Position numbers and translations under genes: made by a program
Assembly (NCBI GenBank): GCA_964463965.1
Contig: CAYXED010000004.1
Location: 1-64,000, forward strand
Reading direction: 5' to 3'
DNA length: 64,000 bases
DNA from: UBA2166 sp964463965
GTDB lineage: Bacteria; Nitrospirota; Nitrospiria; Nitrospirales; UBA2166
The notes under the pieces: model-generated
What the model was told of the DNA's origin: nothing
What the model saw: only the letters and a program-made list of their open reading frames with translations
The model's database searches: none
In this document: one piece after another, positions 34,342 to 45,200 of the stretch
How positions within the stretch are numbered: the stretch's first letter is position 1
How the letters are laid out: the number at the start of each line of letters is the position of its first letter

Positions 34342-36534
34342 CTACTGATTCCCTATACAGCCCTTAATTGTATTTCTAAAAAACGTATTGGCAACGTGTC
34401 TATGTTTTTCAACTTCCTTGCATAGGTGATCAGCAGCAACTTCCCAATCAACATCGAGATACCCCATTCGGCGTGCAAGAAATGCGTACTCATTGGTATT
34501 TAGTTTTGGAAGAATGAGATCTTTTGCATTTCCACGAACAATTCGTAAAGCATCACTAAGAGAACGAAAAAAAACATAGGCTTCGCGGCATTCTCGTTCA
34601 TTTTCACGTGAGATTAAACCCAAACGCCCCAAGACCTCGAGAGCCGCCTGGGTCGACGGCGTTCTCAACTCTTCATGTGCTTCCCCATGTACTATTTGCA
34701 GATATTGCACAGCATATTCAATGTCGATCAACCCTCCAGCACTAATCTTTACATTGAATGTATTTGGAGCAACAAGTTCACGTTTCTGCCGTTCCCTAAT
34801 ATTATTTGCTGCTTCAAAGTCCCAAAAACTTCCGCTATACACAAATCTGTGACCGTGTTCCTCCACAGACAACCCTAATGCTGAATCCCCTGCAACCCAT
34901 CGAAGTTTATTAAGGGCCTGACGCTCAAATTGCTCCGCTTGCCCACAATCGCTGTAATAAGAACAAAATTCTTCAAACAAGGTTGAGAGACGAGCAGCTC
35001 CGTCACCAAATGGCCTAAGTCTCGTATCAAAATGAAAGATTCCCTCTGGTCTTGAATAAATAAAGTTCATTATGGATTCTGAGAGACGATCAAAATACTC
35101 TGCATTATCTAATGGTATTGCTCCTGTTGTCACGCCTTGGCCTTGGTAAATAAAGAGAACTTCTAAATCAGATGCATATCCAAGTTCACGTCCCCCAAAT
35201 TTTCCCAGTCCACAAATTGTAAAGGCACAGGGCTCCCCATTTTTCAATCTTGGAAGACCATGTATTGCAGAAAGCGCTGTACCACACTCTACATACGCAC
35301 GATCCAGTAAAACCTCAGCAAGGTTACTCAATGAATTTGAGAAGCGAGACAATACTCCCTGAGGTTCTAAAAGATGTCGTACATCAATTCTAAATGTCTC
35401 ACGATCTTTCCAAACATTTAACGTATCACGGCGCTCTTCAAAGGTGTGAGTCGGATCCAACCACTCTTTTAACTCCAGATTTAGCTCTGATTTAGTACGT
35501 GTCTTTCCCGTGCGATTAAAATCTTCAAGAACAGGCAAGAGAGCGTCAAAACGCACTCGTAGAAAATCCTCCCATAGAAAATCACTGGCTCCAAAAAAAC
35601 GAGCAAGAAAATCTAGATTATTTTTTTTGCTAAAACTAAGAAAGGTTGATTGCTGATCAGGGATATCTTGATCAAGAATCTTGTCCAAAAATCGGTCGAA
35701 ATGTTCCATTGCTTTAGCAGGATCAGGCGCTAATGGTAAATATTGAGTAAAACGCTTGATTAACACTGCTGCATTCCTAACTGTTTGTTGTTTATGCTCA
35801 TCTTCGAGTTTATATCCACGTCTATCAGAGATTAGAAATGTGTCGTGTATATCATCTCCCACGCTACTGGTTTTTATTCCATATATATATATACCGCGCA
35901 ATGACAATGCATTCGACATGGCATAGAGAAAAGCAAAACTATTCTTTGAGTACACATTCATAATAGTCCAGTGCTCTGATAACGTATTGTCAAAATTCAC
36001 TTCTATTTTTGCTATGAGATCAAGCGGAATATGTGTGATTTTCGAAAGGCCTTCAGCTAACCATCGATTTACTGACATCCTAACTTCGTAAAATTTGCTC
36101 TCCTCTAACAACTGAAATAAAAAAGTGAGGCCATTCTCAATACCCTCTAGAAATTTTTCGTCTATGGCAGACTTACCTTCATATCGTGCAATAAACACAT
36201 CAATAATGTATTTCTTGTTATTTTGCACTTCATTGCGAGGCGTTTTTTCCCTAGGGGCAATGGTGTAGGCGGTTGCATCTTGAATGTTGAAACCAAATGA
36301 GGTTAAAACACCTGTTATCGTAGACAATGCAGAGAAGTAATCCACAGCAGTGACGGTAACGGTGAACATTTTTGATTTACCTTGAACGATGGAAAGCGCG
36401 ACAGTTTTATTCCCGCTCAGACTATTAATCATTTTTACATGCCCAGAAATCTCAGCTTGAGAAAACTGGACACAATACTCATCACTCATTTGCTCACGAA
36501 AGTAATCAGCGCTAAAATCATTCATACACTGCAT
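34342..36534 (-). CDS. Tandem ACT domains fused to a GlnE-type adenylyltransferase-like half
   Basis: A 730-aa protein of a combination I do not know as a standard family. Residues 5-50 resemble the segment before the ACT domains of GlnD (DEYCVQFSQAEISGHV). ACT1 covers about 56-120 and ACT2 about 187-260 (HDTFLISDRRGYKL). The rest follows one GlnE half: LDFLARFFGASDFL, the nucleotidyltransferase signature CGLGKFGGRELGYASDLEVL (441-460), FDTRLRPFGDGAARL and a C-terminal GlnE helical domain. The signature has SDLE (D456, E458) where the DxD of GlnE has SDLD. ACT domains in GlnD bind glutamine, so direct amino-acid sensing is plausible. It is divergent from the other half-like gene. Confidence 0.8.
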   Translation of the reverse strand: MQCMNDFSADYFREQMSDEYCVQFSQAEISGHVKMINSLSGNKTVALSIVQGKSKMFTVTVTAVDYFSALSTITGVLTSFGFNIQDATAYTIAPREKTPRNEVQNNKKYIIDVFIARYEGKSAIDEKFLEGIENGLTFLFQLLEESKFYEVRMSVNRWLAEGLSKITHIPLDLIAKIEVNFDNTLSEHWTIMNVYSKNSFAFLYAMSNALSLRGIYIYGIKTSSVGDDIHDTFLISDRRGYKLEDEHKQQTVRNAAVLIKRFTQYLPLAPDPAKAMEHFDRFLDKILDQDIPDQQSTFLSFSKKNNLDFLARFFGASDFLWEDFLRVRFDALLPVLEDFNRTGKTRTKSELNLELKEWLDPTHTFEERRDTLNVWKDRETFRIDVRHLLEPQGVLSRFSNSLSNLAEVLLDRAYVECGTALSAIHGLPRLKNGEPCAFTICGLGKFGGRELGYASDLEVLFIYQGQGVTTGAIPLDNAEYFDRLSESIMNFIYSRPEGIFHFDTRLRPFGDGAARLSTLFEEFCSYYSDCGQAEQFERQALNKLRWVAGDSALGLSVEEHGHRFVYSGSFWDFEAANNIRERQKRELVAPNTFNVKISAGGLIDIEYAVQYLQIVHGEAHEELRTPSTQAALEVLGRLGLISRENERECREAYVFFRSLSDALRIVRGNAKDLILPKLNTNEYAFLARRMGYLDVDWEVAADHLCKEVEKHRHVANTFFRNTIKGCIGNQ

Positions 36535-36689
36535 AATGCCCTAAGTAGTTCTCTATCCTCAACAAGTTTCGGCATTCCAGTGTTACTAGGGGTACAAAAC
36601 AGTTCTAGAATGACTCTTAAGATGAAAAATAAAAATTTTCAATTATTGTATCCCCTCAGTTTTCATAATCCTTTGAAGAGGCGAGACCA

Positions 36690-38297
36690 ATGACACAGCA
36701 GTCTCCCCATAATATTCAGGCAAAAGATTTACTTCTTTCACCCTTTTTAACGCCAGGGCAAATCCACACATTCCTTAGGCAATATGGGTTTGAGAACCCC
36801 AAACAGGCTTGTGAAAATATGCAACTCATGGCTAATGATCTCGAATCCAAAAAATTACTTGCAGACTGCATCAATGAGATACTCGAATCAGTATCGTTAT
36901 CAATAGACCCTGATCTTACTCTAAGTTACTTTGAGCGATTTGTTAAAGCATTCGCTAAACAGTGCCACGATAACAAGATTTTATATAGGACATTCATGAC
37001 AAGTCCTCATACACGTGAAATCCTCGTAAAAGTATTTGGAAGCAGTCCGTTTATGTCACAGATTTTAATTCGTTATCCATTTTTATTTTTCTTCCTATTG
37101 GAACCAAATTTCTTTTTGCACAAACGTACTAAAACCCAACTTCGTCGTAAATGTGCAGAGATGGTTGATCCACGCGACACTGAAACAGAAAAACTCGATG
37201 CGCTTCGTGTCTTCAAAAAGCAGGAAATGCTTCGAATAGGCATTAAGGATCTCATGCAACCCACCTCTGTGAGAAAGACAACGGCTGCACTTTCCATACT
37301 TGCTGAAGTAATAATTGAGAATGTTTATCAGATTTGCAATACGAGGCTTCAAGCACAACACGGATGCCCGCAACACCGTTCCAATACTGGGAAAACCGTT
37401 GCAACTAGATTTGCCATTCTAGCTATGGGGAAACTTGGAGGTAAGGAGCTTAACTTTAGCTCTGATGTTGATTTAATGTATGTTTTTGAATCTGAAAACG
37501 GGCTAACACAGTCTGGTAGTATCGCTAATACAACATCGCAGATACCAAATAGCGAATATTTTCGCTATTTGGCACAATCAATTACTACGGTACTGAACGA
37601 AGTAACACATGAAGGCTATCTGTTCCGTGTAGATTTAAATCTTCGGCCAGAGGGCAAAGAAGGAGCCATCGCAACATCTCTTGAAGCCTATCATCGCTAT
37701 TATTCTACCCGAGGGGAAACGTGGGAGCGCATGGCCCTTTTAAAAGCTTATCCGATTGCTGGAAGTCGACCTCTTGGACAACGTTTTTTTTCGACTATAG
37801 ATTCGTTCGTTTACAACACGCCATTCACAACAACTGAGTTTGAAGAAGTAAAAAAAATTAAAACTAGAATTAATAAGAAACTTGTCAAGCTACATCCGCA
37901 CGACAGGAACATAAAACTTGGCATTGGGGGTATTCGTGAGATTGAATTCATTGTTCAGTCTCTTCAGCTTGCATATGGGAAAAAATATCAGAACCTTTAT
38001 GATCGACATACTATTAGTGGGCTTAGAAAATTATATTGCCATACACTGCTCTCAGCTCATGATTACAAAAATCTACGTTCCGCGTACATTTTTTACCGTA
38101 ATGTAGAACATAAGCTTCAAATGGTAGAAGACCTTCAAACACACACCCTTCCAACTAACCCAAAAGAACTACAGAGATGTGCACTGATGTCAGGATATCG
38201 AGACACAGAAAATAATAGTGCGGCAAACCAACTTAAACTTGAGGATGAGGCTCACGCTGAACGTGTGAACAAAGTATTCAGAACGCTCTCCCTATAG
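36690..38297 (+). CDS. GlnE N-terminal half, adenylyl-removase-like
   Basis: A 535-aa protein resembling the adenylyl-removase half of GlnE, the enzyme that removes AMP from adenylylated glutamine synthetase by phosphorolysis. The active-site motif is FAILAMGKLGGKELNFSSD then VDLMYVFE, with both catalytic aspartates (D259, D261). FRVDLNLRPEGKEGAIATS and WERMALLKAYPIAGS match the AR-type pattern, and IGGIREIEFIVQSLQL the GlnD/GlnE helical tail. A canonical bifunctional GlnE is about 950 aa, so this is one half. The ATG at 36690 follows AGAGG at 9 bases. The 155-base divergent interval with the ACT fusion gene should hold two promoters. Confidence 0.83.
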   Translation: MTQQSPHNIQAKDLLLSPFLTPGQIHTFLRQYGFENPKQACENMQLMANDLESKKLLADCINEILESVSLSIDPDLTLSYFERFVKAFAKQCHDNKILYRTFMTSPHTREILVKVFGSSPFMSQILIRYPFLFFFLLEPNFFLHKRTKTQLRRKCAEMVDPRDTETEKLDALRVFKKQEMLRIGIKDLMQPTSVRKTTAALSILAEVIIENVYQICNTRLQAQHGCPQHRSNTGKTVATRFAILAMGKLGGKELNFSSDVDLMYVFESENGLTQSGSIANTTSQIPNSEYFRYLAQSITTVLNEVTHEGYLFRVDLNLRPEGKEGAIATSLEAYHRYYSTRGETWERMALLKAYPIAGSRPLGQRFFSTIDSFVYNTPFTTTEFEEVKKIKTRINKKLVKLHPHDRNIKLGIGGIREIEFIVQSLQLAYGKKYQNLYDRHTISGLRKLYCHTLLSAHDYKNLRSAYIFYRNVEHKLQMVEDLQTHTLPTNPKELQRCALMSGYRDTENNSAANQLKLEDEAHAERVNKVFRTLSL

Positions 38298-38342
38298 AAA
38301 GAGCACACCTACAAGAAGACGAAGAGGAAGGTCCAGGAGCTA

Positions 38343-39464
38343 CTATGCTGCTGCAAGTTGCATAGTAAGAAGATGCCACTCTTGGCGTTGGAACTTCAAG
38401 TTCCGTTTTAATTCTGCATATCGATTTTTTAGTTCGGTACGCTCCAAAGTTGCCAAAAGTTCATTTTTCTTACTTCTATACCATCGCTGTTTGAATGTCG
38501 CCCACTCCTCAAGTGCTATTAGAAACTGATCATAGCGTTCTTCAAGGTGTTGACACCATCGATCGGCTTCTTGAAGATTTTCTGCTTTCCGCAAGGCACG
38601 GGAATATTGCATTGCGAGAGCAGCCTTTTCAATATGAAATTGGGAAGCCTTTTTTAGCCGACTGGTAAGCCCTATAAACGAAAACGTTTTAATGATCCAC
38701 TTTGATGGATCAAAGTGCCACCATCGCGCCCCATTCCTGTAATCACCCTGAAAGCTGTGGTGGTAATTATGGTACCCCTCTCCAAACGTCAACAATGCGA
38801 GAATTAAATTATCGCGGGAAGAGTTTTGATCAGAATATGGCTGACTGCCCCATATATGGGCAAGGGAATTGATAAAAAATGTGAAATGGTGGATTACTAC
38901 CACACGTAATAGCCCAGCAAGTAAAAGTACACCCAGAGCAGAACTAAAGAAATACCCAATCAAAAGTGGAAGGGCAATATTCATGAAGAGTACAATTTCT
39001 GTGTAATACTTATGTTGCCACATGACAATCGGATCACGGGCAAGATCTTTTACGTTCGAAAAGTCATCTTTGCCACTCTCATACCTATGAATCATCCATC
39101 CTATATGCGAAAACCAAAAACCTCGTGATGCGGCATAGGGATCTCGATCTTTATCATCAACAAACTTGTGGTGATTACGGTGATCCGATGCCCAATTAAG
39201 AATACTGTTTTGCAACGCACAAGCTCCCCAAATTGCATAAAACACGCGGATCAAAATGTGTGCTTGAAAGGTTTTGTGCGACCATAAACGATGATATCCA
39301 GCTGAAATAGAGTGTAATGTAAGCGTTGCAAATAGCATACATACACCCCAGTCAAGTAGATCAAACCCTACGTAAAACCCGTAAAGCGGGACAAGGGTAC
39401 ACGCCAATATTGGTGTGATAATGAGTACTAATGCGGGTACTGTATGGAAAGGTGCTTTTTCCAT
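38343..39464 (-). CDS. Fatty-acid desaturase with C-terminal coiled-coil tail
   Basis: Membrane di-iron acyl-CoA or acyl-lipid desaturase of the delta-9 type, which puts a double bond into saturated fatty acyl chains. Three His boxes are intact: HRLWSH (58-63), HRNHH (95-99) and HNYHH (232-236), with four predicted membrane helices. The last 110 residues (about 265-373) are not part of the usual enzyme and look like a charged coiled coil rich in Arg, Lys, Glu and Leu. That tail may bind a partner or the membrane surface. The second desaturase lies upstream with a 41-base gap, so the two may share an operon. Confidence 0.85.
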   Translation of the reverse strand: MEKAPFHTVPALVLIITPILACTLVPLYGFYVGFDLLDWGVCMLFATLTLHSISAGYHRLWSHKTFQAHILIRVFYAIWGACALQNSILNWASDHRNHHKFVDDKDRDPYAASRGFWFSHIGWMIHRYESGKDDFSNVKDLARDPIVMWQHKYYTEIVLFMNIALPLLIGYFFSSALGVLLLAGLLRVVVIHHFTFFINSLAHIWGSQPYSDQNSSRDNLILALLTFGEGYHNYHHSFQGDYRNGARWWHFDPSKWIIKTFSFIGLTSRLKKASQFHIEKAALAMQYSRALRKAENLQEADRWCQHLEERYDQFLIALEEWATFKQRWYRSKKNELLATLERTELKNRYAELKRNLKFQRQEWHLLTMQLAAA

Positions 39465-39505
39465 CTATTACATTCCTTTTTTCAATAGTCCATAAAATTC
39501 TAAGG

Positions 39506-40402
39506 TCATGCGGCTACACTTATAGACTCAGCTTCATCATACACTGCCCGTGGATACGATCGAATATTCCAAACAAGCCCAAGTTTTGATAGTGCCACAA
39601 TGCCATAGTGGGTTATATCAATTTCCCACCAATACATGCCCTGACGTTCAGAACTTTGATATCTATGATGATTATTGTGCCAGCCTTCTCCCATCGTGAT
39701 TAATGCCAATATGAAGTTGTTCCGGCTATCATCACCTGTGTCGAACCGTCGTTTTCCAATTAAGTGTGTAAACGAGTTAATACAAAAAGTGCCATGATAT
39801 AGTAGCACCGTGCTGATGAAAAATCCCCATATAAGCATTTGAGGTCCAGAGGTTCCAAGACCTGGGAAGACACTGTTCAGGCCTACTCCCAAAAAAAACG
39901 TGGCGACTGCAAGTAGAATGGGAGGGACCATATACCATTGTCCAAGAAGGCGAAGTTCTGGAAATTTATTAAGATCCCTTACAAGTTCCATCTCTGTGTG
40001 GTTATACTTCGTGCTGATCACCCAACCAACATGCGCGTGATAAATCCCTGATATACTAGGAGAATGAACATCATTTTCAGTATCCGAGTACAGGTGGTGA
40101 TGGCGATGGTGTGACGCCCACCATATTGGACCCTTTTGAGCTGACATACAACCCAGGAAGGCTAATAAAAACTGGAAGGTTCTGCTAGTTTGGAATGTTC
40201 GGTGAGAAAAGTATCTATGATACCCACCTGTGATTCCAAACATCCTTATGCCATACAGGGCAAAGCAAACACCCACTGCAACCCAACTGACACCTACCCA
40301 TAGTGCAACAAAGCACACGAGATGAACGGACAAGAAGACCATCCACTGTGCTTTTTGCTTGAGCGAACGCTCGATCCCGTCACTCACAGCGCTATTAACC
40401 AT
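39506..40402 (-). CDS. Fatty-acid desaturase, delta-9 type
   Basis: A 298-aa membrane desaturase with the same three-box layout. HRYFSH (62-67) and HRHHH (99-103) are clear, and the third box is HNNHH, in GEGWHNNHHRYQ. The length is near the bacterial norm. The protein is the upstream member of a tandem pair, and the two are divergent in sequence, so they may differ in chain position or electron donor. Unsaturated-lipid synthesis by an oxygen-dependent enzyme implies at least microaerobic growth. The ATG at 40402 has a weak ribosome site. Confidence 0.88.
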   Translation of the reverse strand: MVNSAVSDGIERSLKQKAQWMVFLSVHLVCFVALWVGVSWVAVGVCFALYGIRMFGITGGYHRYFSHRTFQTSRTFQFLLAFLGCMSAQKGPIWWASHHRHHHLYSDTENDVHSPSISGIYHAHVGWVISTKYNHTEMELVRDLNKFPELRLLGQWYMVPPILLAVATFFLGVGLNSVFPGLGTSGPQMLIWGFFISTVLLYHGTFCINSFTHLIGKRRFDTGDDSRNNFILALITMGEGWHNNHHRYQSSERQGMYWWEIDITHYGIVALSKLGLVWNIRSYPRAVYDEAESISVAA

Positions 40403-40601
40403 CTGATGGCTACCAATATCTCACATCCAAAATCTCCTAAGCATACTAGATTACTCACCGAAATTAAAGCAGAGGGATACTTTTCTTAGGTAACAAGTTA
40501 TCTTTGTATTCTACAATACATTACAAGTACTTTACGTCTCTATCGACACCGCCAAGGGCACTCTGATAGAGTTGTGACAGTAAACCCCAGAGCGAAGCTG
40601 C

Positions 40602-41369
40602 ATGATACTATTTCGTAACATACTTACCACACTTTTGATCCTATGTTTTTTCATCCCTGCTTCCAGCATTGCCGGACCCTATATTGAACTAGGGGTAGGG
40701 GTTACAACTCGTGACGTCATAGAGGAAGGGTTGACCGAAACGGGTGAAACCATTCTTACTGATCCTCCAACAGGAGTTGGGAGAGGCATTGCCGATTCTA
40801 CCAGGTCTCTCTCAGAAATAGGATGGAACTTTGGAGACCGAGTCACTTTGTACGGCAATATCGGTGCCGTTGACTTGAAGATTGATGAGTTTGATGATTT
40901 CAATAGCGACTTTGAAGTAGCACTGGGTGGCGGGGCAAAAATTAACTGGTATACCTCCCCTGGCCCTAACCGACTATCACTTTTTACTGATTTCAGTGTA
41001 TTGACTTTCTCAGCAAGCGATACAGTCTCTGGAAGATTTGAGGACACATTTAGAGTCGCAGACGAGGACATTCGGTTAACAGAATATACCCTGAAACTTG
41101 GCGTATCAATGGTTCATCCAACTCTTGATCGACCATATGCTGGAATACGACTTTCAACAATCAATGGAAGCGATACCGTAAGTTTTCGCCCAGACCAAAA
41201 TTTTTCAACAGCGGTCACAAGAAAGCTTGATATTACTGAAGACGATAACTTTGGGCTTTTTGCTGGGACTACATTTTTCTTTGATCAACACGAAAAAGCA
41301 GGGCTTAATATAGAACTCAATATAATCGATGAATTTTCTTTCATCACGGCATTTAGACTAAACTTTTAG
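40602..41369 (+). CDS. Putative outer-membrane beta-barrel protein
   Basis: A 255-aa exported protein. The N-terminal signal peptide (about 1-24) ends near SIAG and the mature part begins PYIELGVGV. The body has alternating amphipathic strands such as RVTLYGNIGAVDLKIDEF and KAGLNIELNIIDEFSFITAF, and ends in Phe, which fits an 8-10 strand barrel. No catalytic motif is seen. It is the first of three consecutive plus-strand cell-envelope genes with gaps of 5 and -1 bases, so these are likely one transcript. The ATG at 40602 follows a GAGCGAAGC region. Confidence 0.65.
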   Translation: MILFRNILTTLLILCFFIPASSIAGPYIELGVGVTTRDVIEEGLTETGETILTDPPTGVGRGIADSTRSLSEIGWNFGDRVTLYGNIGAVDLKIDEFDDFNSDFEVALGGGAKINWYTSPGPNRLSLFTDFSVLTFSASDTVSGRFEDTFRVADEDIRLTEYTLKLGVSMVHPTLDRPYAGIRLSTINGSDTVSFRPDQNFSTAVTRKLDITEDDNFGLFAGTTFFFDQHEKAGLNIELNIIDEFSFITAFRLNF

Positions 41370-41374
41370 ACGAG

Positions 41375-41772
<398 letters not shown>

Positions 41773-41773
<1 letters not shown>

Positions 41774-42264
41774 TGTACACAACAAGAAAAATACATCCTT
41801 CCATGTCATTCCTGGTCTATCTATTTGGGGCGATACTGCTGCTTGCCACAACAGGCTGTGAAACGTTTTCGAAACGTACGGAAGCGAACCGTGCACTTTC
41901 ATTGCTTGACCACGGCGTGAAACAACATATTGGGGGTAATCCTGAAGAAGCAATTAAGTCATACGAAGAAGTACTAAGTTTTACGAAAGACCCTGAGATG
42001 CAAGCGGCTGCTTTTGGAAATATTGGGCTAGCGCTTATCGCTATCGGAAAAGCAGAAGAGGCTCAGTTAAAGTTTGAGCAAGTGGTCTCGTTAACTAAAC
42101 ACCTAGAAACTAAAGCACGTGCTTTAAACAACATTGGGGAGCTTCGGCAAAAACAGGGTGACTTTCAAAGCGCCCGTACAAGTTATGAAGAAGCCCTGCT
42201 TTTAACTACAGATGAATCTCTTGTGGATTTAATCAACAAACACCTTAAAACTCTCGATAAGTAG
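41773..42264 (+). CDS. TPR-repeat lipoprotein
   Basis: A 163-aa lipoprotein with the signal ending LLATTGC. The remainder (about 45-160) is helical and has about three TPR-like repeats (GGNPEEAIKSYEEVL, GKAEEAQLKFEQVV and GDFQSARTSYEEAL). These would form a protein-binding superhelix anchored to the membrane. It starts at the ATG at 41773, which overlaps the upstream stop as TAATG. The last gene of the OMP/Tyr-rich lipoprotein cassette, it may act as an accessory to the barrel protein. Confidence 0.72.
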
Positions 42265-42293
42265 CGCTCATTTCCAATTCAACACTACTTCTA

Positions 42294-45200
42294 CTAACGG
42301 GAAATATCTGGTGCAATCAGTTCTTTCGGAAGCAGGATTGTATTACGAAGTATATCTATTACCAGTTCTCCAAGCCCCGTCAGACCTGAAGTTACAGACT
42401 CACCTGGCATCATTGTGACTTCAGGATCGTCAAGAGGTCCTTTCACTTCAAAAACCGCTGTGAGGATTCCGCGTCGTTGATCTCCTCCAGCAAATATTTT
42501 GTTTAGAACAGGGATATTATTTAGAATGTTCTCGTACGATCCAAGCGGACTTATCGCCATTACAGCATCCACGTGATCATTAGGAATATCATAACGCCCT
42601 GCTCCTGCAATCTTTAAAATAGGACTGTTGAGAGAGAGATTTTTTATAGACATGACGCCCTTATCCATAGCTAATGTGGCTATAATTGAATCAAAGGCCA
42701 GTCCTTTTGATGACAAGTCAGGAACATGTCCAGAAAGCAACTGTGGTAAATTTAGAAGATTCAACATTTTTGACAATGCTGTAAATTTACGAATTCGTCC
42801 ATCAGAAACTGTTAGATAAATATCCCCATCAAGTGTCCTTGCAATACCTTGTTCATGGCCGCCGCCGCTAAGACCACCTTTAATATTAGCCCGTCCAAAC
42901 ATTAAGTTTTCATTACCATCAAGCAATGCCACAATATCCTCGATAGGAACTCCGGTAAAATTAGCATGAGTATCCATGTGAACTGATTCATTTTCCGGCA
43001 TATAAATAGTGGCGTCAGCTTGTAACGTTCCATCACCATTTCGTGCTCTAAGAAGCTCAAGTGTAATTACGCCATCCTGTCCCGTTGCGACAACATGCAT
43101 GTTGTGCCATTTCACGCCAGAATATTCCCCTACCCCAACATGGATATCAGATTGAAGCGTTGTGGTGCGACTCAATGATGTGACCATATCTCCAAAGGAC
43201 GATGGTTCATCAGAAGAAAACATTGCCCCAAAATCAAAATGGGGAACATCAATAACCATTCGGATATGGGGAAAGACGCGCAAGCCTGTTACTGTGCCCT
43301 TAATATCTACATCCGATCCTTCAAATTCTCCAGAAAGAGTTTGGATATTCACGCGTCCATTGTCCTGATTGCTAAATTGTAGATCAACGTTGACATCATC
43401 AATTACGACAAGTTCAGAGGTTGTTTCGTCCACAACAAGTATTCTTCCGTCTAATAGTGAAACTTTTCCGGAAATTCCCATTGCATCAGGCTGTTCTTCA
43501 ACGTTTGTGATTTTCAGATTGGTTTGAAATAACCCCTTTTCCGGGTACACCCCCTGAATACTAACATCTGGTGTTCTCTCGTGAAGTTCATCAAGTCTCA
43601 CTGAATTGCTGTCTATTTCAATTAAATACTGAGGAGGATCTGTGAGCACAATATCTCCAAATATGTGAAGAATAAGAGGCATAAGATCAAGTTGAATCTT
43701 TTGAATCTTTATTCTGTTGCCTCTTTCTAAAACTAGTTCAGCGTTGATATTTGCTGAAGTACCTGCCGGTTTATTCGTACCAGATTCATCACTATATTCA
43801 GTTTTTTTCAAATCAAGTTGTGTAGAAATTATGGTTTTATCTTGCCTTTTTTGAACTCGGAGATCAAAAACCGTGATTCCACTAACTAGGGTATCTGGCA
43901 ATGGAGAAGAAATATTCCCTTTTGAAACAAGAAGCTCTAAAAGCTCGCGCGCATCTGCCGATGATTTAACTATTATGTTGGAATCATTTCCAAAAAATTG
44001 TGCATCAACTTTTGTGCGCGAACGTCCTACTTTCCCTTTCACATCAGAAACTTCTACACCTTCTGGAGAAAAATATACTTGCCCAAAAAGTTTCGAAACA
44101 GGTAGATCTAGCCACGTGCTGTGAAACGCTATATCTCGTCCTCGAAATATTCCTTCAAACTCTAATTCCCCATCACGAAGGGAGCCCAGCACATTCAAAA
44201 TTAAACGACCACTACCTGTTGAAGTCTTATATCCCCAAATACTCTTTGAACGATCCTCTGGTTCATCAAGATCTACAAGAAAATCTAAAAAATCAGAACT
44301 AGGTACCATGAGAGAAATTTTTGTATCAATATCAGCCTCATCATAAAGCCTAGTGACAATCCCAGTACCGCTCAACACTTTAGATTGACTATAACGTCCG
44401 GAGAGCGACTGAAGCTCCAAACTATCATTTTCCAGAAGTACTGCTGCATTTATACCTCTAAATGGAGTTCGCTCTTCTCCAAAATAGCCATTCAAGTTCT
44501 CTAGCTCAAATTCGGCAAAAGTGGAAATATTCGATAGAAATGGCGCATTTAAAACACCAGACAAGTTACTTCGAACAACACGAATGTTTCCCGATATATC
44601 AGCGTTACTCACGTTATGGTAAAACATCGTTTCATTGATATGAGGTGAAAATGCAGTGAGTGTCGTAGCAATATCAAGCACAGAAGTGCTGATCTTGCTT
44701 TCAAATGTCCACGGCTCTTTACCTGCTTGCTGGAATGCAATAGCTCCTACAAGACTCCCATCCTCAAGGCGAATATTGATGTTCTCAACATACAACTGCC
44801 GAGAGTTAGAGCTAAGTATTGCTGTTACTTCTGCCTCAAGATCTGCAAAACCATAGAGACCACTATCCTGCTTTGTTCCAAGATATGACTGAAAGTTGGC
44901 CATATCTAGAGATGTAACGCGTGTCGTTCCTGAGAACTTGTATTCAGAATTCAAACTTTTAGACGATGCCTGTTGTCCGATTTGTGACGCAAATGTTCCT
45001 GTTACGCTAATTTTTGCGTGGGCTTCTCTCTGTGGCATAACTCCACTTATTGAAAACTCTAATGGTGCATCAGGGCTTGGGGTTATAACAGCAAGATTTA
45101 CTTGATCAAGATGAATATCGGGTAAGCTATCACCTTGCTTATCAGGTGTCAGCCTAATTTTCCCATTTCTCACCATAACCTCTTGCACGCTTGAAGAAAA

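Noticed and set aside
34342..38297. GlnE broken into two pseudogenes by an inversion
   Set aside because: Both reading frames are full, each with its own ribosome site. The 730-aa protein has two added ACT domains, so this is a designed split rather than a broken gene. No insertion sequence or repeat flanks the locus.
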